64,000 nucleotides of DNA from WHSW01 sp033856255 (lineage in GTDB: Bacteria > Actinomycetota > Thermoleophilia > Solirubrobacterales > 70-9). The position numbers and the translations under genes are program-made. This document shows positions 25,390 through 34,535 of this stretch, piece after piece. Each line of letters starts with the position of its first letter. Position 1 is the first letter of the stretch. Below the pieces are notes generated by a model, which searched no databases, was not told the origin of the DNA, and worked only from the letters and a program-made list of their open reading frames with translations. The stretch covers positions 91,063 to 155,062 of the forward strand of contig JAWVFH010000044.1 of NCBI GenBank assembly GCA_033856255.1, in the 5' to 3' direction.

Positions 25390-27585
25390 ATGTCCGGCCG
25401 GGGGCCAACGGTGTTCGCGATGATCCTGGGGCTGGCCCTGCCCGCGACGGCCGCCGCCCACGACCCGGGCGCGTCGGTCCTGAACCAGAACGGCGAGGTC
25501 AGGGCCCGCGTCGAGAACGCCCTCGGCGGCAAGGTCACGCCGCTCGACGACGGCCTGCTCCAGGTGCGCAGCGCCGACGGCTACTCCTACACCACCCACG
25601 GACCCGACTTCAGGACCGACCTCGAACCGGTCGGCGATCACGGCGGGTCGATCGACGTGGGCGACCCCCAGCGCCCCCCGGCCTGCATCGCCAGCCCGTC
25701 GACCGACTACTACCAGGAAGTCCTCTACGGCTACCCGTCCTCCGCCACCAACCAGCTGGCGACCAAGCGGGCTGACATCCAGGGTGTGATCGGGCGCATC
25801 GACGCGGTCCTCAACGAGGAGTCGCTGGCCAGCGGCGGCCCGACCGCCGACTACAAGGTCCGCTGCGAGATAGACGGGTCGGTGAAGGTGAGCGCCTTCC
25901 CGGTCAGCGTCCCGGGCGGCGGCTCGGCGACCTTCACCCAGATCGTCAACGCGGCGAAGGCAGCCGGGTTCACCAACCAGCGAGCGGACTACTCGATCTT
26001 CTACGACGGGGCAGGCCCGAGCGGCGCCTGCGGCACGGGCTACATGTTCGACGACGAGACCCTGTCGGCGAACAACCTCAACAACAACCCCGGCGGCTCG
26101 GTCTCCGGCGGCTACGCGGCCAGCTACGCGGGCTGCTGGTTCGGGCGCACCCCGATGCATGAGAACGGCCACAACGAGGGCGCGGTGCAGTCAGGCGCTC
26201 CCGACTCGACCGGCGACGGCGGCCACTGCGACGAGGGCTCGGACGTGATGTGCTACCTCGACGGCGGCAGCCTGCGCCAGGACTACCCGCAGACCTGCTC
26301 GGTCGCCCCCTCGACGCTGCACTTCGACTGCGCCTGGGACAGCTACTTCGATTCCGACCCCGAGGCGACCGAGTACCTGGCCACCCACTGGAACATCGGC
26401 TCGAGCCTGAACCGCTTCATCCGCTTCGGCGGCCCGAGCCCGGACTTCACCGCCACCTGCGTGCTCTTGCATTGCGCGTTCACCGACCACAGCAGCGCCT
26501 TGGCGGGGATCGCCTCGCGAAGCTGGTCGTTCGGGGACGGGGCGATCTCGACGGTGACCAACCCGTCGCACGACTACGCCGGCCTCGCGGCCTACACGGT
26601 GACGCTGACGGTCGTCGACGGCGCCGGGCACTCGAGCTCGGCGACGCGGACGATGGTGCTCAACGACGCCTTCGCCAACGCCCAGCAGCTGACCGGCTCC
26701 GCGCAGACCGTCGCCGGCGGCAACGCCGGGGCGAGCAAGGAGACGGGCGAGCCCAGCCACGCCGGCAACGCCGGTGGCGCCTCGGTCTGGTACCGCTGGA
26801 CGCCCGCGGCCGGCGGCTCGACGACGATCGACACCTGCGGCGGCGACTTCGACACGACGCTCGCCGTCTACACCGGCTCCGCGGTCGGTGCCCTGACGCA
26901 GGTCGCCGCCAACGACGACAACCCCGGCGTCTGCGGTGGCCCGACCTCGAAGAGCGCCGTCACGTTCAACGCCACCGCCGGGAGCGTCTACCGGATCGCC
27001 GTCGACGGCTGGGACGGCGCCACCGGCTCGCTCAGCCTGAGGCTGGCGCAGACGGTGGACACGACCGCGCCCACGGCGACGATCACGGGCGGGCCCAACG
27101 GCCCGACCTCCGACGCGAACCCGAGCTTCAGCTTCGCCGCCGGCGAGCCGTCCAGCTTCGAGTGCCGGCTCGACGCCGGCGCCTTCGCCGCCTGCGGCTC
27201 ACCGCGAGCCTACGCGGGCCTCGTCGACGGCCCGCACGTCTTCTCGGTCCGAGCCACGGATGGCGCCGGCAACACCGGCGCCGCCACCGACCGCTCCTTC
27301 GCCGTCGACGCGACGGCTCCGGAGACGACGATCGACTCCGGCCCGGCGAAGATCAAGCAGCGACGCGACGCGAGCTTTGCCTTCTCGGCCTCCGAGCCGG
27401 GCTCCACGTTCCAGTGCCGGCTGGACCTCCGGGTCTTCGCACCCTGCGTCTCGCCGTATCGGGCCCAACGCCCGCGCTCCGGCCGCCATACGTTCGAGGT
27501 GGCTGCCGTCGACGCGCTCGGCCATGTCGACCTGACGCCGGCCACGAAGGGGTTCAAGGTCAAGAAGCAGCGCAAGCACCGTTAG
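25390..27585 (+). CDS. Secreted metzincin-like protein with PKD, PPC-like and Ig-like repeats
   Basis: 731 residues, exported: N-terminal hydrophobic signal ending near ATAAA. The catalytic-looking region has H257-E-N-G-H261-x2-G264-x2-Q267, followed by GGHCDEGSDVMCY with H279 and a Met-turn-like Met287. This matches the metzincin plan HExxHxxGxxH/D, with Gln at the third ligand position. Then come a PKD domain (about 353-425, WSFGDG), a PPC-like domain (about 426-554, DTCGGDFDTTLAVYTG), and two Ig-like repeats (about 559-640 and 643-731) with FxCRLD Cys motifs. ATG 25390 follows AAGAAGGGGG; GTG 25387 is possible. Likely a surface or secreted peptidase. It shares its N-terminal half with the protein at 29991. 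Confidence 0.85.
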   Translation: MSGRGPTVFAMILGLALPATAAAHDPGASVLNQNGEVRARVENALGGKVTPLDDGLLQVRSADGYSYTTHGPDFRTDLEPVGDHGGSIDVGDPQRPPACIASPSTDYYQEVLYGYPSSATNQLATKRADIQGVIGRIDAVLNEESLASGGPTADYKVRCEIDGSVKVSAFPVSVPGGGSATFTQIVNAAKAAGFTNQRADYSIFYDGAGPSGACGTGYMFDDETLSANNLNNNPGGSVSGGYAASYAGCWFGRTPMHENGHNEGAVQSGAPDSTGDGGHCDEGSDVMCYLDGGSLRQDYPQTCSVAPSTLHFDCAWDSYFDSDPEATEYLATHWNIGSSLNRFIRFGGPSPDFTATCVLLHCAFTDHSSALAGIASRSWSFGDGAISTVTNPSHDYAGLAAYTVTLTVVDGAGHSSSATRTMVLNDAFANAQQLTGSAQTVAGGNAGASKETGEPSHAGNAGGASVWYRWTPAAGGSTTIDTCGGDFDTTLAVYTGSAVGALTQVAANDDNPGVCGGPTSKSAVTFNATAGSVYRIAVDGWDGATGSLSLRLAQTVDTTAPTATITGGPNGPTSDANPSFSFAAGEPSSFECRLDAGAFAACGSPRAYAGLVDGPHVFSVRATDGAGNTGAATDRSFAVDATAPETTIDSGPAKIKQRRDASFAFSASEPGSTFQCRLDLRVFAPCVSPYRAQRPRSGRHTFEVAAVDALGHVDLTPATKGFKVKKQRKHR

Positions 27586-27594
27586 CCTGCAGCC

Positions 27595-28659
<1,065 letters not shown>

Positions 28660-28808
28660 CCGCGTTCCTAAACGGATAGCTCGGGCAGCAATCCCTGCTC
28701 AGGAAGACTAGTCTTCCGTTTCACTTGTCGTGGGTATCCGGCGGTTAGCTGGGGGACCGGGCCACGACTGAAGGGCAGGAAGCCCGTAACGCGTACGGAG
28801 GTATCGGA
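28660..28808 (+). promoter_or_regulatory. Leader region of the collagen-like gene with a 16-base palindrome
   Basis: 149 bases. Contains the perfect palindrome GGAAGACTAGTCTTCC (28702-28717), which could be an operator or a weak hairpin ending the hydrolase transcript, and a small GGGC-AGGAA-GCCC hairpin at about 28773-28785. GGAGGT (28797-28802) is six bases before the GTG start. No gene seen. Confidence 0.4.
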
Positions 28809-29918
28809 GTGAAGGGTGCAAAGAACCGCCTTGGCGGCAGCATGCGCACGATCGCGATCGCGATCGGGTGTGTGCTCGCAGTCGGCGCGACCGGCGCGGT
28901 TGCCGGTCAGCTGATCACAGGTAAGGACATTCAGAACGGCTCGATCACTGGAAAGGATCTGAGCAAGAAGCTTCGCAGCAAGATTGCCCGGACCGGCACG
29001 GCCGGAGCGCCCGGCACGGCCGGGGCGCCCGGACAGAACGGGACCGATGGCACCGACGGGACCAATGGGACGAACGGCACCGCCGGCGCCCCCGGCGCCC
29101 CCGGTACCCCTGGTACGAACGGCACCAACGGTACGAACGGCACCAACGGTGGCAACGGCAGCGAGATCGGACCGATCGGGTTCGAGCACGGCGGCTACGT
29201 AACCGGCAACATCAACGGCCAGAACGGCTGGATGATGACCGGGCCCTTCGACGTCGCGGTCGCGACGACCGCTTCGTTCGCGGATGCCGCGGGCTACGGA
29301 ATGGGAGCTCAGGCACTTCGGATGTCGAATGGCACCGCGAGTGGCTCGTTCGGCGATCAGACGTTCTCGCCCGGGCTCACGGACCCCGCAGGCGAGCCGG
29401 ATTCCCGGATCCTCGGCAGCAGTGGCGATCTCCAGCCGCATTTCGATGCGAGCTTCAAGATCGGCACAACGCAGGCGACCCCGGTGCAGACGGGCCTGCT
29501 CATGAGTGTCAGTCCCGACCCAGGCGATGGTTCTCGGATGAGCTACCTGCGCTTTGAGGACCAAGGCGATGGCGTGCATGTGTTCTTCGACGACGTGACG
29601 GGTTCCGCTGACCCGGTGACGTTCAACGAGACGGACATCGCCACGCTGAGTCGGACGCAGGCGCATACGGTGAGATTCTCGATCAACTTCGTTCCCGGAC
29701 CGGGCAACGACGTCGTTCAGATCTTCATCGACGGCGTCCTCAAGGCCACCGGTACGACGTGGGAGAACTACTACCGGTTCGACCCGGAGCAGGCTCCTGG
29801 CAACCGCGTTCCGAGCGTCGACCAGTTGCTGTTCCGCGAAGGCGGATCGAGCGTTCCTGCCAACAACGGCAAGGGATTCCTGGTCGACGGCGTTCAGCTC
29901 GCGTCCGCGGCTCAGTAG
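28809..29918 (+). CDS. Secreted collagen-like protein
   Basis: 369 residues. A hydrophobic segment at about 13-33 is a signal or anchor. It is followed by LITGKDIQNGSITGKDL, a motif common before collagen stalks in actinobacterial surface proteins. Gly-X-Y triplets run from Gly63 to about residue 119 (19 triplets, rich in GTN, GAP and GTD), then a C-terminal beta-rich domain of about 245 residues that may be a lectin-like sandwich (inference). GTG 28809 is set by GGAGGT six bases upstream. It sits between the two secreted HExxH proteins and ends in a strong terminator. Likely a filament or matrix component; it could be a substrate of the neighbours. Confidence 0.86.
   Translation: MKGAKNRLGGSMRTIAIAIGCVLAVGATGAVAGQLITGKDIQNGSITGKDLSKKLRSKIARTGTAGAPGTAGAPGQNGTDGTDGTNGTNGTAGAPGAPGTPGTNGTNGTNGTNGGNGSEIGPIGFEHGGYVTGNINGQNGWMMTGPFDVAVATTASFADAAGYGMGAQALRMSNGTASGSFGDQTFSPGLTDPAGEPDSRILGSSGDLQPHFDASFKIGTTQATPVQTGLLMSVSPDPGDGSRMSYLRFEDQGDGVHVFFDDVTGSADPVTFNETDIATLSRTQAHTVRFSINFVPGPGNDVVQIFIDGVLKATGTTWENYYRFDPEQAPGNRVPSVDQLLFREGGSSVPANNGKGFLVDGVQLASAAQ
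28995..29165 (+). repeat. Collagen Gly-X-Y coding repeat
   Basis: About 19 codon triplets of nine bases each beginning with a Gly codon, built mostly on GGNACN/GCGCCC and GGNACNAAC. The short GC-rich repeats invite slipped-strand length change. No spacer structure, so not a CRISPR. Confidence 0.85.
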
Positions 29919-29942
29919 CCGGCGCGACCGAACCCAGCGACG

Positions 29943-29973
29943 AAACGGGGCGGCCACGGTGGCCGCCCCGTTT
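29943..29973. terminator. Strong bidirectional intrinsic terminator
   Basis: 14-base perfect stem AAACGGGGCGGCCA / TGGCCGCCCCGTTT with a three-base CGG loop, flanked by A-rich bases on the left and TTTCTTT on the right. It lies in the 72 bases between the convergent collagen-like gene and the secreted HExxH gene and can serve both. Confidence 0.88.
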
Positions 29974-29990
29974 CTTTGCGTAAAGCGTGG

Positions 29991-31355
29991 CTAGCGCCGC
30001 GCGCGGGCGCTGATCTTGTAGCTGGCGCCGATCCGGCCGCCGCGGGTGAGCACGCCCGCGTACCACACCCCGGGATCGGGATCGGAGATCCGGCAGCTCG
30101 CGTGGCGGCCGGGGCCGGCGTCACGGCAGTGGAAGACCTCGCGCGTGGGCTCCCTCGAGTGGCGCACGAACAGCGCCAGCTCAGCGCCGGGGGCGGCGAA
30201 CAGCCGCACCCGCAGGGACCGCGTCTGACCGCGGACGCGAACCTTGAACCGGCGCCAGTCCCCGCGCTCGCCGGACGCCGCGCGCTGCTTGCCGAGCGTC
30301 TCGATCGCGGCCGGCTTGCCGGGCAGCAGCTGCGAACCCGACCCGGAGAGGGAGAGGAAGCGGTTCAGCGGCGAGCCGAGGTTCCAGTGCGTGGACAGGT
30401 ACTCGCCGGGCTCGGGAGCGGTGTCGAAGTAGTCGTCGAAGCCACAGTCGAACTGGACGAAGTCGGGGCAATGCAGAAGGGTGCCGGCCTGGTTGCGGTC
30501 GCCGCCGTCGGGCGAGTAGCAGAGGACGTCGTAGTCCTCGTTGCAGTGCCCGCCGGTGCCCGTCGAGTTCGGAGCCCCGTACTGGACGGCGCCCATCAGG
30601 TGCGCGCTCTCGTGCATCGCGGTCTCGCCATCCCAGCAGGGTCCGTAGACGATGCCGTAGCCGCCGCCGACGTTGCTGCGGTTGTCGACCGAGAGGGTCT
30701 GATCGGTCTCATAGGAGGCGATCCCGCAGCTGCCGCCGAGCTCGCCGTCGACGAAGACGAGGTAGTCAGCGCGATCGGAGTTGAAGCCAGCGGCGCGGGC
30801 GGCGGAGACGACCTCGGAGAAGCTCGCCCCGGGAATCGTCAGCGTGTCGACCCGCACCTGCCCGGAGGGGTCGCAGAGCACCTTGTAGTCGGCGTTCGGC
30901 CCGCCGCTCGCCAGCGAGGCGGCGTTGAGGACCGCGTCCATGCGCCCGATCACCGAGCGGATCTCGGCGGTCGCTTCGCCGGTGCGATCGGGGGTGCCGC
31001 TGACGTTGGCGTAGATCACCTGCTGGTAGAAGTCGGTTGCGCAGAGCGGCGGGCGCTCGACCGATCCGGGCCCGAAGCCGATCCCGTCCGGCCCGGCGGC
31101 GCTCGGGCCGTCGCGCTCGACCGAGGCGCGGGCGTCGGGGCCGTGGGTGAGCAGCGGATCGCCGACCGAGGGGTCGACGCGGTAGAGGCCGGTGGCCGTC
31201 ATCTCGGCGCCGGCGCCGATCACACGCCTGGTGCTGTCGGGCGCCTCCTGGGCGCTCGCCGTCCCGACCATGGCGAATACGGACGCAAGCGCGAGCGCCA
31301 GCAGGGCGGCGGGCCGTGCCAGCGGTACAGACAGGGATGTAGGTCCGGTGCCCAC
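29991..31355 (-). CDS. Secreted metzincin-like protein, shorter paralog
   Basis: 454 residues with a signal peptide ending near VGTASAQ. Its N-terminal two thirds are clearly homologous to the 25390 protein: shared FYQQVIY/YYQEVLY, IGRMDAVLN, SLASGGPNADYKV, and the metal region H248-E-S-A-H252-x2-G255-x2-Q258, then GGHCNEDYDVLCY with H270. Leu278 replaces the Met-turn Met. The tail (about 360-454) is a PPC-like beta domain rather than PKD and Ig-like repeats. GTG 31355 is the only start that leaves a normal signal peptide. Role inferred as an exported peptidase; no activity is proven by sequence. Confidence 0.83.
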   Translation of the reverse strand: MGTGPTSLSVPLARPAALLALALASVFAMVGTASAQEAPDSTRRVIGAGAEMTATGLYRVDPSVGDPLLTHGPDARASVERDGPSAAGPDGIGFGPGSVERPPLCATDFYQQVIYANVSGTPDRTGEATAEIRSVIGRMDAVLNAASLASGGPNADYKVLCDPSGQVRVDTLTIPGASFSEVVSAARAAGFNSDRADYLVFVDGELGGSCGIASYETDQTLSVDNRSNVGGGYGIVYGPCWDGETAMHESAHLMGAVQYGAPNSTGTGGHCNEDYDVLCYSPDGGDRNQAGTLLHCPDFVQFDCGFDDYFDTAPEPGEYLSTHWNLGSPLNRFLSLSGSGSQLLPGKPAAIETLGKQRAASGERGDWRRFKVRVRGQTRSLRVRLFAAPGAELALFVRHSREPTREVFHCRDAGPGRHASCRISDPDPGVWYAGVLTRGGRIGASYKISARARR

Positions 31356-31575
31356 GCCCGTCTGATCGGCGTCAATACGCCGCTCAGCGACGAATCTCGA
31401 CCAAGCTCGGACACCCGTCCAGCCAACCTCAGAGCGCGATTAAAGGTTTGGGCGCGGGCTGCCGATGAAGGACACAGAGGTGCGCTCTGGGGCTCAGCGG
31501 CCCGTCACGACGGCGCGGACCAGCCGCGTGCACGCTTCACCTCCGCCTCGCTCGGTTTCTCGCCCTTTTGAGTGA

Positions 31576-31594
31576 AGTGGGTAAAATACCCACT
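31576..31594. promoter_or_regulatory. Perfect palindrome overlapping a -10 box, probable autoregulatory operator
   Basis: AGTGGGTA-AAA-TACCCACT is a perfect 8-base inverted repeat with a three-base spacer, ending one base before the ATG at 31595. TAAAAT (31582-31587) inside it is a good -10 box, and seven bases then separate it from the ATG, placing the start of transcription at or next to the start codon. A dimeric regulator bound here would block RNA polymerase. The rest of the 239-base divergent gap shows nothing else I can name. Confidence 0.6.
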
Positions 31595-32065
31595 ATGAGT
31601 TTTGTGGTCAGCAGGGCGAATGGCTGGGAGATTCGTGAGTCGGTCAGCACGGAGCGTGGGCCGCGCAGTCGCACCCTGGCGACCTTCAAGCGCCTCGACC
31701 GGGCGACGCTCGAGCACGCCGCCGGGCGCGCTTCGAAGCCGATCGACCGCGAGCGGCTGATCAGCGCCGCTTTGCGCGCGGGCGCCCCGGTCGAGGTGAG
31801 CCCCGCCGACGCACACGCCGGAGCCCTGATTCGGGCGCTCGATCGCGGCGACGTGCCGCGCCCGGCGCTTCGTCGCCTGCTCGTCGGCTACCTGACCGAC
31901 GAGCGTGCGTCGAGCGATGCGGCGACGGGAGCCGCCGCTTGGCTTGGCGCGTCGGCAGCCGACCGCGGCGCTGCCCTGGTTGACCTGCTTCGGCTCGGCG
32001 ATGCGATCCCGGCCGGGCGCCGATCGAGCCGGTCCTCGTTTCCCGGGTTCGGTCGAGCCCCGTGA
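31595..32065 (+). CDS. Putative antitoxin or partner of a nucleotidyltransferase
   Basis: 156 residues, not matched to a family I can name with certainty. The N-terminus SFVVSRANGWEIRESVSTER and the segment GPRSRTLATFKRLD look like a small beta-hairpin followed by a basic region; an Ala/Arg-rich helical part follows. ATG 31595 is preferred over an upstream TTG because of the leaderless promoter. Its stop overlaps the nucleotidyltransferase start (TGATG). Position, size order and palindromic operator all suit the antitoxin of a type IV-like pair. This is inference. Confidence 0.55.
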   Translation: MSFVVSRANGWEIRESVSTERGPRSRTLATFKRLDRATLEHAAGRASKPIDRERLISAALRAGAPVEVSPADAHAGALIRALDRGDVPRPALRRLLVGYLTDERASSDAATGAAAWLGASAADRGAALVDLLRLGDAIPAGRRSSRSSFPGFGRAP

Positions 32066-32631
32066 TGACCGAACCCTCGCTGCCGGAGAAGGTGAGCGCC
32101 ATCGACGCCGCTCTCGAGCGGGGTCGGATTTCGCATGCCTTCGGCGGCGCGCTCGCGCTCGCCTACTACGCGGAGCCGCGGACGACGATCGACGTCGACG
32201 TCAACGTCTTCGGCGCGCCGGATTGCCATCCTCAGGTGGCAGCGGCGCTGACTCCGCTGGGAGTCGAGACGGGCACCGATCCGGCCGCGCTGGCCCGCGA
32301 CGGTCAGTGCCGGATCTGGTGGGGCCGGACGCCACTCGACCTGTTCTATGCCTACGACGAGATCCATGACGCGATGGCGGAACAGGCGCGCCGGGTTCCG
32401 TTTGGCGACGGCGAGATCCCGATCCTCTCGCCCGAGCACCTGATCGTCTGCAAAGCGGTGTTCGACCGCGCCAAGGATTGGATCGACATCGAGCAGATGC
32501 TGACCGGGGTGGATCACCTCGACGTCCCGCAGGTCGAACGTGACCTGGCCCGCCTCGCGGGAGCAGACGACCCACGAACGGTCCGCTTCGTCGAACTCGC
32601 CGACGAGCTGCGGGGACCCGCGGACGGATGA
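32065..32631 (+). CDS. MNT/AbiEii-like nucleotidyltransferase, putative toxin
   Basis: 188 residues. HAFGGALALAYYAEPR followed by TTIDVDVNVF gives the polymerase-beta fold signature GG...D-x-D (Asp43, Asp45), with a third acidic residue in PLDLFYAYDE (Asp92). SPEHLIVCKAVFDRAKDW is the C-terminal helix pair typical of AbiEii/DUF6036-type proteins. Such enzymes modify tRNA or protein with nucleotides. GTG 32062 is an alternative start. It lies 122 bases from tRNA-Thr; that gap contains no gene I can support. Confidence 0.75.
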   Translation: MTEPSLPEKVSAIDAALERGRISHAFGGALALAYYAEPRTTIDVDVNVFGAPDCHPQVAAALTPLGVETGTDPAALARDGQCRIWWGRTPLDLFYAYDEIHDAMAEQARRVPFGDGEIPILSPEHLIVCKAVFDRAKDWIDIEQMLTGVDHLDVPQVERDLARLAGADDPRTVRFVELADELRGPADG

Positions 32632-32738
32632 GCGGGTCGAGGTCGACTGGAACCGGAGACGATCCAGGTTGCGTCACTGGCGAGTGGCGAGCTGCCGATC
32701 GAACGGATCCCCGGTCTCGATGACCAGCGACAGGACGC

Positions 32739-32744
32739 TAGGCT
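32739..32744 (+). promoter_or_regulatory. Likely -10 box of tRNA-Thr
   Basis: TAGGCT ends ten bases before the mature 5' end of the tRNA, a normal distance for a short 5' leader removed by RNase P. I do not see a good -35 element 16-18 bases upstream. Confidence 0.4.
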
Positions 32745-32753
32745 GAGCGGCGC

Positions 32754-32826
32754 GCCCGGGTAGCTCAGCTGGTAGAGCACCTCCATGGTAAGGAGGGGGT
32801 CAGGGGTTCGAGTCCCCTCCCGGGCT
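32754..32826 (+). tRNA. tRNA-Thr (anticodon GGT)
   Basis: All arms fold: acceptor GCCCGGG/CCCGGGC (32754-32760 and 32819-32825), D stem GCTC/GAGC, anticodon stem CCTCC/GGAGG with loop ATGGTAA giving GGT, T stem AGGGG/CCCCT with TTCGAGT loop. Discriminator T at 32826, and the 3' CCA is not encoded. The discriminator base is also the last base of the stop codon complement of the convergent ABC exporter gene, so tRNA and gene touch with no room for a terminator. Confidence 0.96.
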
Positions 32827-34535
32827 TACGGCGAGCTCGCGACCGTCAGTGGCAAGTGGGTCGGCTCGAGCCTGCCGTCGCGAAGCGCCAGGACCCGGTC
32901 CATCGTCCCGGCGACCTCGGGATCGTGGGTCACGATCAGGAGGGTCGGGACCTGTGGCAATGACTCGAGGTTCCCCATCAGCTCGTCGACCGTGGACCGG
33001 TCCAGATAGGTCGAGGGCTCGTCGAGGACGAGGAGCGCAGGTTCGCGAAACAGCGCTCGCGCGATCGCCAGCCGCTGGCGCTGGCCCCCGGAAAGCCTGA
33101 CGCCCTCGTCGCCGACCGCGGTCCGGACACCGTCGGGCAGGTCCGCGACGAAACCTGCGGCGCCGGCGGACCTCAGCGCCGCGTGCACCTCGGCCTCCGT
33201 CGCCTCTCGGCCGTAGGCGATGTTCTCGAACACGCTGCCCGAAAACAGGATCGGGTCCTGCAGCGCGATGCCGATCGAGTGGCGGAGCCGGTCCAGGTCA
33301 ACCTCGTCGTAGGGAACGTCGTCCGCCAGGAGAAGCCCGTGGGAGGGCCGGTACAGGCCGGCGATCAGGTTGACGATCGTGCTCTTGCCGGCCCCGCTGG
33401 GGCCGATGATCGCGACTCGGTCACCCGGTTGGAGCCGCAGGTCGAGATCCGTTACGACCGTCCGGCCTGCCTCGTACCCGAAGCTGACCGCTTCGAGGGC
33501 GATCCCGCCGCGGAAATCGAGGCGCCGCCGACCACGGTAGGGGTGTGCGGGGTCGTCCTCGAGCAGCTGTTCGAGGCGCGCGAGTGAGATGGCTCCCACG
33601 GCGAGACCGTCGATGGCGGGTGCGAGCTCGGCGAGCTGCCGCAGGATGAGGCCGACCAATGCGTAGAACGCGATCAGGTCCCCGAGGCGCAGCGCGCCCC
33701 GAGAGACGGTGATGCCACCGACCACGAGGACGACGACCGCGGCCATGGCGGCGATCGCGCCCTGGGCAACGTGGTGGGTGGCCCGCGCGATGCCGAGCTC
33801 GTATCCGTCCTTGGCGAGCGTTTCGACCTCGCGGCGGCGCCTGTGCAAGTCCCAGGTCTCGGCACCCTCGGTCTTCATTAGGGTCACGTTGCGAAGGCCC
33901 CAGCCGACGCCGCGGCTGAAGCGGTTGAAGGACTCCCGCCAGCGGACGGCCAGCAGCCGGGCGCGCCGGCCGAAGACCTGGGCGACGACAACCATCACCG
34001 GGACGCTGGCCGCGAGCGCGACGAAGGCGAGGGGCGCGATCACGAGCGCTGCGATCGCAAGCGCGACGACGACGATCAGCGCCGGGAGGGCGGGGTTCGC
34101 CAGCTGCCCTGTCATGACTTCGACGCGGTCCGTGTCGTTGACGATCTTGGCGTGGAGCCCGGCCCGGTCCTGCGCGTCGTGCCACGACCTCGGCCTCGCG
34201 TATACGTGCTCGAGGACCCTCATTCGCAGGACGGCCACGGCGTCGCGTGTCTGGCGCGCGACGACCCGGCGCGCGAACAGGGACATGCCCGACCCGGCGA
34301 GGTACAGGGCGAGGATCGCCGCGGCCGAGAGGACGATCGCCCGCTCGTCTGCGTCGGGGATGTAATCGTCGAACACCCTCGCGACCAGTAGACCGATCGG
34401 CAGGAAGAGGAGGGATTGGATCGCCGCGCACAGGACGCCGAAGCCGAGCAGGAAGCGGCCCCTGGGAAAGAGGCGCCAGACCCGCGGGAGGTCGCCGAGG
34501 CTCAGGGAAGTCGGGCTGTGGACCCGCCGGCTCAC
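32826..34535 (-). CDS. MsbA-like ABC exporter (membrane and ATPase domains fused)
   Basis: 569 residues. The N-terminal half has six hydrophobic helices of an exporter domain. The C-terminal ATPase has GPSGAGKST (about 377), LSGGQRQRLAIARAL (about 480), LLVLDEPS (about 500) and the H-loop VTHDPE (about 533), all intact. It could flip a lipid-linked sugar or glycolipid as a dimer. GTG 34535 overlaps the stop of the pyruvyltransferase-family gene. Last gene of a four-gene operon coupled throughout by NTGA overlaps. Confidence 0.9.
   Translation of the reverse strand: MSRRVHSPTSLSLGDLPRVWRLFPRGRFLLGFGVLCAAIQSLLFLPIGLLVARVFDDYIPDADERAIVLSAAAILALYLAGSGMSLFARRVVARQTRDAVAVLRMRVLEHVYARPRSWHDAQDRAGLHAKIVNDTDRVEVMTGQLANPALPALIVVVALAIAALVIAPLAFVALAASVPVMVVVAQVFGRRARLLAVRWRESFNRFSRGVGWGLRNVTLMKTEGAETWDLHRRRREVETLAKDGYELGIARATHHVAQGAIAAMAAVVVLVVGGITVSRGALRLGDLIAFYALVGLILRQLAELAPAIDGLAVGAISLARLEQLLEDDPAHPYRGRRRLDFRGGIALEAVSFGYEAGRTVVTDLDLRLQPGDRVAIIGPSGAGKSTIVNLIAGLYRPSHGLLLADDVPYDEVDLDRLRHSIGIALQDPILFSGSVFENIAYGREATEAEVHAALRSAGAAGFVADLPDGVRTAVGDEGVRLSGGQRQRLAIARALFREPALLVLDEPSTYLDRSTVDELMGNLESLPQVPTLLIVTHDPEVAGTMDRVLALRDGRLEPTHLPLTVASSP

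Noticed and set aside
24743..25538. Long N-terminal extension of the GT4 at 23580
   Set aside because: The extension runs antisense through the GGDEF gene and lacks family similarity.
28718..28800. Riboswitch in the collagen-like gene leader (c-di-GMP or c-di-AMP type)
   Set aside because: Some G-rich blocks resemble parts of such elements, but order and conserved core do not match either class.
28995..29165. Possible CRISPR-like array
   Set aside because: Nine-base periodicity encodes Gly-X-Y; there are no spacers.
32628..32753. Small open frame after the nucleotidyltransferase
   Set aside because: About 31 residues of Ser/Arg/Asp composition with no ribosome binding site or recognisable feature.
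32754..32826. tRNA-Thr as an attachment site of an integrated element
   Set aside because: No integrase and no second copy of the tRNA 3' end found on reading the nearby sequence.
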